Shown here one piece after another: positions 12,154-17,789 of a stretch of DNA of 22,910 bases; position 1 is the first letter of the stretch, and the number at the start of each line of letters is the position of its first letter. The translations under genes were made by a program, and so were the position numbers. Under the pieces are notes generated by a model. That model made no database searches. It was not told the DNA's origin and was given only the letters and a program-made list of their open reading frames with translations. The stretch spans positions 1 to 22,910 of the IMG/VR virus record IMGVR_UViG_3300021138_000188. The stretch is one strand, 5' to 3'. This DNA is from a virus.

Positions 12154-12808
12154 GCGCGCCGAGGAGTGGTTCCCGCTCTACCCCAGCCACTACCACCGGG
12201 ACACGACCGAGCTGACCACGGAGCAGCACGGGGCCTATCTGCTCCTCCTGATGGCCTGCTGGGGGAAGGGCGGCCGTCTGCCCAATGACGACGCCCGGCT
12301 GGCCGCCCTCGCCAAGCTGACGCTTCCCGCCTGGCGCAGACATGCTGCGGTGATCCGCGAGTTTTTCCAGGAGGACGGCGACACGCTGACCCACAAGCGG
12401 GTGACCTTCGAATATGAGAAGGCCCAGGAGATGTCGCGTCGGGCCCAGGCGAACGGCGCGAAAGGCGGTCGTCCGAGAAAGCTAGACGGAACCCAGAAAA
12501 AACCCAGGGCTTTCGCCGGGGATAACCTAGACGAAACACCACCACCACCACCGGATAGGGTTAAGAGCCCTTCAGGCTCTTTAACCCCTATCCAGGGCAG
12601 ATTTTCCAATTTGGAATTTAGGGAAGAAGCGCTCGACCGCATGGGCCCCGAATGGGTCGCGAGCTACGTCGATCCCGCCGAATGGCAGGACGTTCCCGAG
12701 AAGCTCATCATCGCCCGCAACGGGACAGCCGCGGATCGCATCCGGCGCGAGCTGTTCCCGCTCCTGCGCGGCATCAAGGTCATCTCAGCCCAGGAGCGCG
12801 CAGCGTGA
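12146..12808 (+). CDS. DUF1376 (YdaU-like) phage replication protein
   Basis: This 220-residue protein starts at ATG 12146 with AAGGG eight bases upstream. The first 110 residues match the DUF1376 pattern closely: EEWFPLYPSHYHRDTTELT, EQHGAYLLLLMACWGKGG, LPNDDARLAALAKL and the closing ANGAKGGRPRK. A Pro-rich linker (TPPPPPDRVKSP) follows, then a different C-terminal domain with GPEWVASYVDPAEWQDVP. This order, an N-terminal winged-helix-like domain, flexible linker and C-terminal partner domain, resembles phage initiators such as lambda O. The gene lies next to a DnaA domain IV protein. The linker DNA contains a very strong hairpin that may mark the replication origin. Confidence 0.8.
   Translation: MVKRAEEWFPLYPSHYHRDTTELTTEQHGAYLLLLMACWGKGGRLPNDDARLAALAKLTLPAWRRHAAVIREFFQEDGDTLTHKRVTFEYEKAQEMSRRAQANGAKGGRPRKLDGTQKKPRAFAGDNLDETPPPPPDRVKSPSGSLTPIQGRFSNLEFREEALDRMGPEWVASYVDPAEWQDVPEKLIIARNGTAADRIRRELFPLLRGIKVISAQERAA
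12553..12593 (+). other. long stem-loop inside the DUF1376 linker
   Basis: GGATAGGGTTAAGAGCC at 12553-12569 pairs with GGCTCTTTAACCCCTATCC at 12575-12593 around the loop CTTCA. The 17-pair stem is broken only by two single-base bulges. A second palindrome, TTCCAATTTGGAA, lies just downstream in the same AT-richer stretch. Both fall in the region coding for a variable linker. It could be a replication origin element, as in lambda gene O, or an RNA hairpin affecting transcription or translation. Confidence 0.7.
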
Positions 12809-12981
12809 AGCCAGAAGCCCGTCACCACTGGAAGTCGAAGAGCTACAAGACCGGCCCCGTCTCGACCGACCTGTTCGAGGATGGCCCGGTCTATCGCGCG
12901 AAGCTCGAAGAGTGCTCCGAGCGGCTGATCGAGCTGATCCGCCGCGACCCGGCGCGTCCTCGCCGGAGTGTGGCCGCATGA
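12805..12981 (+). CDS. hypothetical protein, 58 aa
   Basis: The start is GTG 12805 in a GTGA overlap with the DUF1376 stop; the open frame upstream of this is a shadow of DUF1376. The product has a basic N-terminus (PEARHHWKSKSYKTGPVSTD) and a helical, charged remainder with one Cys (RAKLEECSERLIELIRRDP). No family is recognised. Its overlap on both sides places it in the replication cluster. Confidence 0.6.
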   Translation: MKPEARHHWKSKSYKTGPVSTDLFEDGPVYRAKLEECSERLIELIRRDPARPRRSVAA

Positions 12982-13211
12982 TCAAGCCTCCCGCTCCCAC
13001 CGACCAGATCCGCTTCGCCTTCGGCATCGCCAAGAGCGGCTATCGACGCCCGCTGGAACCGGTCGCCCCGGAGGTCGAACGACAGGCCATCGAGCACTGG
13101 CTTGCCAGCAATGAGCCGAAACGCCTGCCGCCCGGCTTCGCCATCGGGGCCGAGCCTCGCCACACGGTCGGCTTCAGCAACCGAGCCCGCAATCGGGACA
13201 GCGTCGGATGA
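12978..13211 (+). CDS. hypothetical protein, 77 aa
   Basis: ATG 12978 overlaps the previous stop as ATGA and its own stop overlaps the next start in the same way. The protein is Pro- and Arg-containing, with short helical segments (QIRFAFGIAKSGYRRPLEPV, then EVERQAIEHWLASNEPKRLP). It shows no cysteines, membrane segments or recognisable motif. It sits between the DUF1376 and DnaA-like genes and may be an accessory to replication initiation. Confidence 0.6.
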   Translation: MIKPPAPTDQIRFAFGIAKSGYRRPLEPVAPEVERQAIEHWLASNEPKRLPPGFAIGAEPRHTVGFSNRARNRDSVG

Positions 13212-13552
13212 ACCAGCCTTGCCACCTGGGCCCCCTCTCGATCTGGCGCGCATCGACCCCTCACATCGTGGTTCCCATGACCGAACTTGTTACCCCCGCT
13301 TCAGCCACCCGCGCGATCAAGCGCCGCATCGCCTTCGAGTATGGCGTCACCGTCGAGGAGATCGACGGGCCCTCCCGGGTGCGCCGCATCCTGATCCCGC
13401 GCCTACTCGTCTACGAGGCCTTCCGCGCCCTGGGCTTCAGCTACCCGCAGATCGGCGCACGGGTCGGTGGCCGGGATCACACCTCGGTCATGTCCGGCCT
13501 TCGCACCCTCGCCAAGTACCGCGCCGCTCAACACCCGATGGTGACCAAATGA
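13208..13552 (+). CDS. free-standing DnaA domain IV protein
   Basis: This 114-residue protein carries the C-terminal DNA-binding domain of DnaA without the ATPase domain. ATRAIKRRIAFEYGVTVEEI is the opening helix pair, VYEAFRALGFSYPQIGARV the next helices, and GGRDHTSVMSGLRTL (residues 87-101) the DnaA signature loop and recognition helix. The start at 13208 follows from an ATGA overlap; an in-frame ATG 24 codons later would also leave the domain whole. Host DnaA domain IV reads DnaA boxes, so this protein could mark phage origin sites, recruit host factors, or compete with host DnaA. Its neighbour is the DUF1376 protein. Confidence 0.85.
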   Translation: MNQPCHLGPLSIWRASTPHIVVPMTELVTPASATRAIKRRIAFEYGVTVEEIDGPSRVRRILIPRLLVYEAFRALGFSYPQIGARVGGRDHTSVMSGLRTLAKYRAAQHPMVTK

Positions 13553-14265
13553 CCCGAGGCCGTCCCCGCAAGCCCGGTGCCCGCTATCCGTCCGGCCAGG
13601 TGAAGGTTCCCCCGCGCCGGTTCGAGGCGACGGAGGCGATGTCACGCCATCGCGCCGAACTCTGCGCCCGGCCGGAGCTGGCCACGACTCCCCTCGACTG
13701 CGCCTTCGGCAACGGATGGATCACCATCGAGGAACACCGGGTCGGCAACGCCTACGCCGGGCTCTGCTACGGGGTCGGCCTGGTCAAACGCACCGGAGCC
13801 GCCGGCAGTCGCCTGGAAGCCACGCCGGGATCGGCGGCGCGCTTCCGCTGGACCGACCTCGACGACAAGGAAATCTCCGCCATCTGGGACAGCGTCTTCG
13901 GGGAACACGCCGTGCCCCTTCGCTCCGAAGAGCGGGACCTGGCCATCTATGGCCGCTACCTTCGCCTTCGCCAGGCGATGACCGGCCACGAAGCGCAGGA
14001 AGTGTTCCTCGTCTGCGTGATGGATAGCTGGCCGCAGTGGATGGCCCAGCGCCTCACCGGCCGCGCGATTGAACTTCACGCCCAGGCCGAGAACCGCGCC
14101 ATGACCGAGGACGAGCTGGCGCGCCGCGCAAAGCGGTTCACCTCTTCGTTCGAGGAGAAGTATCGGATCCTGCGCTCCGGCCTGAAGGCGATGATCAAGG
14201 CCGATCATGTGGACAGCGCATCGGCCCCTCTTGACGTTTCGGGCAAATCGCCCGCTCTCAATTAA
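13549..14265 (+). CDS. hypothetical protein, last gene of the right early operon
   Basis: ATG 13549 overlaps the DnaA-like stop as ATGA. The 238-residue protein begins with a basic RGRPRKPG segment resembling an AT-hook, then a mixed region (LDCAFGNGWITIEEHRVGNA, then YGVGLVKRTGAAGSR). A helical C-terminal half follows (DLAIYGRYLRLRQAMTGHEA, then KAMIKADH). Its position at the end of the early operon, before the terminase, is where lambda has its late regulator Q, so a late-gene activator role is possible. There is no sequence support for that beyond position and a DNA-binding-like start. Confidence 0.65.
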   Translation: MTRGRPRKPGARYPSGQVKVPPRRFEATEAMSRHRAELCARPELATTPLDCAFGNGWITIEEHRVGNAYAGLCYGVGLVKRTGAAGSRLEATPGSAARFRWTDLDDKEISAIWDSVFGEHAVPLRSEERDLAIYGRYLRLRQAMTGHEAQEVFLVCVMDSWPQWMAQRLTGRAIELHAQAENRAMTEDELARRAKRFTSSFEEKYRILRSGLKAMIKADHVDSASAPLDVSGKSPALN

Positions 14266-14447
14266 TTCATCCTCCCAATTTGCGTCCCGAGGCCGTCGTC
14301 TGCACCTGCGACGGCGTCGAAGGCGTGGCTGCTCTTGGTCACGGAGCGGGCCCTTCGTCCCGAGGGCTCATGGCCACGCAGCTGGTGACGCCAGCAGAGG
14401 GCTTCGCGCCCGCAGCCGGTGGGAGCCCGGCACGGCATGGAGCCCCA
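14266..14447 (+). other. intergenic region before terminase (possible cos/packaging site)
   Basis: This 182-base stretch has no convincing gene. It contains GCGTGGC at 14323-14329 and its complement GCCACGC at 14373-14379 enclosing GC-rich sequence, so it could fold. Packaging sites of lambda-like phages lie just upstream of the small terminase gene, which makes this the best place for one. No specific cos element is recognised. Confidence 0.35.
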
Positions 14448-14882
14448 ATGTCCGAAGACGCCCCCCGCCCGGTTGGCCGTCCCTCGTCCTACGATCCGAA
14501 GTTCTGCGACATGGTCGTCGAGGACATGGGCCAAGGTTACAGCCTGACCGCCTTTGCCGGTTTGATCGGCGTGAACCGCAGCACGATCACCGAATGGATG
14601 AACGCCCACCCTGAATTTTCCGCAGCCGTTACGCGCGGAAAGGCGGCGAGGCTTCGAAACTGGGAACAGGTCGCCCTGTCGATGCGGATGAACGGCGGGG
14701 GCCCTGGCGGTGCGACGATCACCGTCTTCGGCCTGAAGAACATGGGCGGCGACGAGTGGAGCGACACCCAGCGCCATGAGGTGACCGGCAAGGACGGCGC
14801 GCCGCTGAAGGCGGAAACGGTCGTCACCCTGTCCGACGAAGACCTCGCCAAGACCGTCGAGGCCTTGAAAGCCGCCTTCTGA
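14448..14882 (+). CDS. terminase small subunit
   Basis: The start at 14448 has GGAG six bases upstream and gives a 144-residue protein; an upstream extension to 14280 is a low-quality translation of intergenic DNA. The N-terminal part has a PRPVGRPSSYDPKFCDMVVE lead and a helix-turn-helix (YSLTAFAGLIGVNRSTITEW), the DNA-recognition module of small terminases. A helical oligomerisation region and a C-terminal acidic helix (TLSDEDLAKTVEALKAAF) follow; the latter probably contacts the large subunit. Its stop overlaps the start of the large terminase as TGATG, consistent with coupled translation and a joint role in DNA packaging. Confidence 0.88.
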   Translation: MSEDAPRPVGRPSSYDPKFCDMVVEDMGQGYSLTAFAGLIGVNRSTITEWMNAHPEFSAAVTRGKAARLRNWEQVALSMRMNGGGPGGATITVFGLKNMGGDEWSDTQRHEVTGKDGAPLKAETVVTLSDEDLAKTVEALKAAF

Positions 14883-16294
14883 TGGCGGTTGATCCGATTG
14901 TGGCCGACGCCATCCGGCGAGACGCCTACACCTTCGCCCGGTGGATGTTCCGCAAGCGCACCGGGTCGGCCTGGGCCCAGTCGCCGCATCACGATCTGAT
15001 CTGCGACAAGCTGATGGCCGTCTTCCGGGGAGAGGTCACCCGGCTCGTCATCAACATCCCGCCGCGCTACTCGAAGACCGAGCTGGCAGTGGTCAACTGG
15101 ATTGCCTGGTGCCTGGGCCGAGTGCCCGACGCCGAGTTCATCCATACGAGCTACAGCGCCACGCTGGCGGCGAACAATTCGGCCAACGTGCTTCGGCTCA
15201 TCGAGCATGAGGCCTATCAGGAAATCTTCCCGGCGACCCAGCTCGACCGCACCGCCCGGCAGCACTGGACGACCACCGAGGGCGGCGTCCTCTACACGGC
15301 AGGCTCTGGCGGCACGATCACCGGCTTCGGCGCGGGCAAGCAACGCCCGGGCTTCGGCGGCGCTATCATCATCGACGACCCGCACAAGGCCGATGAGGCC
15401 CGGTCTGACGTGGTCCGCAAGTCGGTCATCGACTGGTATCAGAACACCCTTCAAAGCCGGATCAATAGCCGCCACACGCCGATCATCGTCATCATGCAGC
15501 GCCTGCACGAAGACGACCTGGCCGGATGGCTGCTGAAAGGCGGCACGGGCGAGAAGTGGGACAGCCTGGTGCTTCCGGCCATCACCGCCGAAGGTGCGGC
15601 GCTCTGGCCCGACAAGCACACGCTCGACGAGCTGCGCCGGATGGAACAGGCCGCGCCCTACGTTTTCGCCGGGCAGTACATGCAGAACCCGGCGCCGCTC
15701 GACGGCGGCATCTTCAAGCCGAACCAGATCGAGACCATCGACGCCATCCCGGCCGGCCAGATCACCTGGGTGCGGGGATGGGACCTGGCTGCGACCCAGG
15801 ACGGTGACTACACCGCTGGCGCGAAGCTGGGAAAGACCTCCGACGGTCGGTTCATCATCGCGGACATGCTGCGCGAGCGGATGGGCCCCGATGAGCGGGA
15901 TGCCGCGATCCGAAACGTGGCGAGCCGGGACGGCAAGTCTGTTCGCATCTCGATCCCGCAGGATCCGGGGCAGGCGGGCAAGACCCTCGCTCTTCACCAC
16001 ACGCGGATGCTCGCTGGCTACACGATCCACACGTCGCCCGAGACCGGCGACAAGGTGACCCGTGCCGAGCCGTTCGCCAGCCAGGTCAACATCGGCAACT
16101 GCATGATGGTCCGCGGACCTTGGAACGATGCGCTCCTGAACGAGATGCGGATGTTCCCGAACGGAAGCCACGACGACCAGATCGACGCGCTCAGTCGGGC
16201 CGCTTCATCGCTGCTCGAGGGCGTCCCCTATTCGGGCCTCTTCGAGTTCTACCGCCAGCGGGCCGACGAATTGAAAGCGAAGACCAATGGCTAA
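14882..16294 (+). CDS. terL: terminase large subunit
   Basis: This 470-residue packaging motor has an N-terminal ATPase with a variant Walker A, PPRYSKTE (residues 60-67), and Walker B AIIIDD (161-166), followed by a QRLHEDD coupling region. The C-terminal RNase-H-like nuclease shows GWDLAAT (Asp301), a QDPGQAGK motif (Asp361) and SHDDQIDAL (Asp431-Asp432), the expected acidic metal ligands. The length and motif order fit the family of phage terminases with the YSKTE-type P-loop. It is coupled to the small subunit upstream and overlaps the portal gene by eight bases. It translocates DNA through the portal and cuts concatemers. Confidence 0.97.
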   Translation: MAVDPIVADAIRRDAYTFARWMFRKRTGSAWAQSPHHDLICDKLMAVFRGEVTRLVINIPPRYSKTELAVVNWIAWCLGRVPDAEFIHTSYSATLAANNSANVLRLIEHEAYQEIFPATQLDRTARQHWTTTEGGVLYTAGSGGTITGFGAGKQRPGFGGAIIIDDPHKADEARSDVVRKSVIDWYQNTLQSRINSRHTPIIVIMQRLHEDDLAGWLLKGGTGEKWDSLVLPAITAEGAALWPDKHTLDELRRMEQAAPYVFAGQYMQNPAPLDGGIFKPNQIETIDAIPAGQITWVRGWDLAATQDGDYTAGAKLGKTSDGRFIIADMLRERMGPDERDAAIRNVASRDGKSVRISIPQDPGQAGKTLALHHTRMLAGYTIHTSPETGDKVTRAEPFASQVNIGNCMMVRGPWNDALLNEMRMFPNGSHDDQIDALSRAASSLLEGVPYSGLFEFYRQRADELKAKTNG

Positions 16295-17789
16295 CCCCGT
16301 CAAGACACCGCTGCCGCCGGGGCTTGTCGCCCGTCTGGTGTCTGGTGTCCGGTATGTGGTGACAGGCGCATCCGACGCCTGGATGGGACCGAACCAACCG
16401 CTGCCGCCGACGGCCGACAGCCCTTCGGACGAAACCCGAGGCCGTGCCTTCGACTATCGTGTCGGGATCAACCTCGACACGGTGCCGAAGACGCCCGAGG
16501 CGGGGATTTCCTACGACCTCTTGCGTGGCCTCGCTGACGGCTATGACCTGGTCCGGCTCTGCATCGAGACCCGGAAGGACCAGATCAGCGCCCAAGAATG
16601 GCAGTTCAAGATCAAGGGCGACGACAAGGCGACCGACCCGCGCCTCGATGACCTGATGGCCTTCTTCCAGTCCCCCGACCGGATGAACTCCTTCGACATC
16701 TGGTGCCGTCTGCTGCTCGAGGAGATGCTCGTCATCGACGCGGCGACGGTCTATCCGCGCATGACGCGCGGAGGGCAACCGTTCGCGTTCGAGCCTCTCG
16801 ACGGCTCGACGATCAAGCGGGTGATAGACGGCTATGGCCGCACACCCATGCCGCCGGAACCGGCCTATCAGCAGATCCTGAAAGGTCTGCCGGCCGTGGA
16901 CTACACGCTCGACGAGCTGATCTACCGACCGCGCAATCCGCGCGTCTACAAGCTCTATGGCTTCTCGCCGGTCGAGCAGATCGTGACGACGGTCAACATC
17001 GCGCTTCGTCGCCAGATCACCCAGCTCGACTACTACACCAACGGCAACGTCCCAAACGCCCTGGTGGCGGCCCCCGAGGCCTGGACGCCCGACATGATCT
17101 CCCAGTTTCAGGACTGGTGGGACAGCATCACGACGCAGGAGACCAAGCAGCGGGCGCGCTTCATTCCCGGCGGAATGTCGTTCATCGACACCAAGCAGGC
17201 GGCAATGGGGCCCAGCGACCAGGTCGTGAACGAATGGCTGGCCCGGGTGGTCTGCTTCGCCTTCAACATCAGCCCGACGCAGCTCGTGTCGATGAACAAC
17301 CGGGCGACCTCAGACAGCCAGAAGGAACAGGCCGAGGACGAAGGCCTCAAGCCGACGAAGCGCTGGCTGAAGCAGCTCATCGACGAGATCGTGGTCCGCT
17401 ATTTCGGCCACACCGACATCGAGTTCCAGTGGGTGACCGAGAAGGAGCTGGACGGCCTGAAGGCCGCTCAGATCAACCAGATCTACCTGCAGGAGGGCGT
17501 TCTCACGCCGGACGAGGTCCGCACCGATCTCGGCCTCGACCCGCTCACGCCGGAACAGAAAGACGACCTGCTGGCTGCAAAGCCGCAGCCGCTTCCCCCT
17601 CCGACGCCCGCACCGCAACCGACCGCTCCGAACGGAGCATCGCCGGGCGAGAAGGAAAAGTCCGAGACGATCCACATCCACATGCCGGAAATCAAGACCG
17701 GCGACACCCTGGTGGAAGTCGGCTCGACGGTGGTGAAGTTCGAAAATGCAGACGGCTCGGTGCGCGAACTGCGCGATGACCGAGCGTAA
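16287..17789 (+). CDS. portal protein (HK97-type)
   Basis: This 500-residue protein forms the dodecameric head vertex through which DNA enters. The sequence has typical portal blocks: DGYDLVRLCIETRKDQISAQ early, DIWCRLLLEEMLVIDAATVY, then YRPRNPRVYKLYGFSPVEQI, and later NEWLARVVCFAFNISPTQLV with QAEDEGLKPTKRWL. The C-terminus is Pro-rich and probably flexible, ending in HIHMPEIKTGDTLVEVGS, which may extend into the head interior. It overlaps the terminase by eight bases and the head morphogenesis gene by 14 bases, the standard order of head genes. Confidence 0.95.
   Translation: MANPVKTPLPPGLVARLVSGVRYVVTGASDAWMGPNQPLPPTADSPSDETRGRAFDYRVGINLDTVPKTPEAGISYDLLRGLADGYDLVRLCIETRKDQISAQEWQFKIKGDDKATDPRLDDLMAFFQSPDRMNSFDIWCRLLLEEMLVIDAATVYPRMTRGGQPFAFEPLDGSTIKRVIDGYGRTPMPPEPAYQQILKGLPAVDYTLDELIYRPRNPRVYKLYGFSPVEQIVTTVNIALRRQITQLDYYTNGNVPNALVAAPEAWTPDMISQFQDWWDSITTQETKQRARFIPGGMSFIDTKQAAMGPSDQVVNEWLARVVCFAFNISPTQLVSMNNRATSDSQKEQAEDEGLKPTKRWLKQLIDEIVVRYFGHTDIEFQWVTEKELDGLKAAQINQIYLQEGVLTPDEVRTDLGLDPLTPEQKDDLLAAKPQPLPPPTPAPQPTAPNGASPGEKEKSETIHIHMPEIKTGDTLVEVGSTVVKFENADGSVRELRDDRA

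Noticed and set aside
14322-14380. Possible tRNA or structured RNA before terminase
   Set aside because: A 7-base acceptor-like pairing exists, but there is no D-arm or T-arm pattern.
14280-14447. Upstream extension of the small terminase
   Set aside because: The added residues do not resemble terminase, and a good ribosome site precedes 14448.
14537-16171. 544-codon minus-strand frame opposite the terminase genes
   Set aside because: This is a typical GC-rich shadow: low-complexity Arg/Asp/Val/His-rich text with no domain, and no ribosome site noted. The antisense gene in the intein differs because it has recognisable domains.
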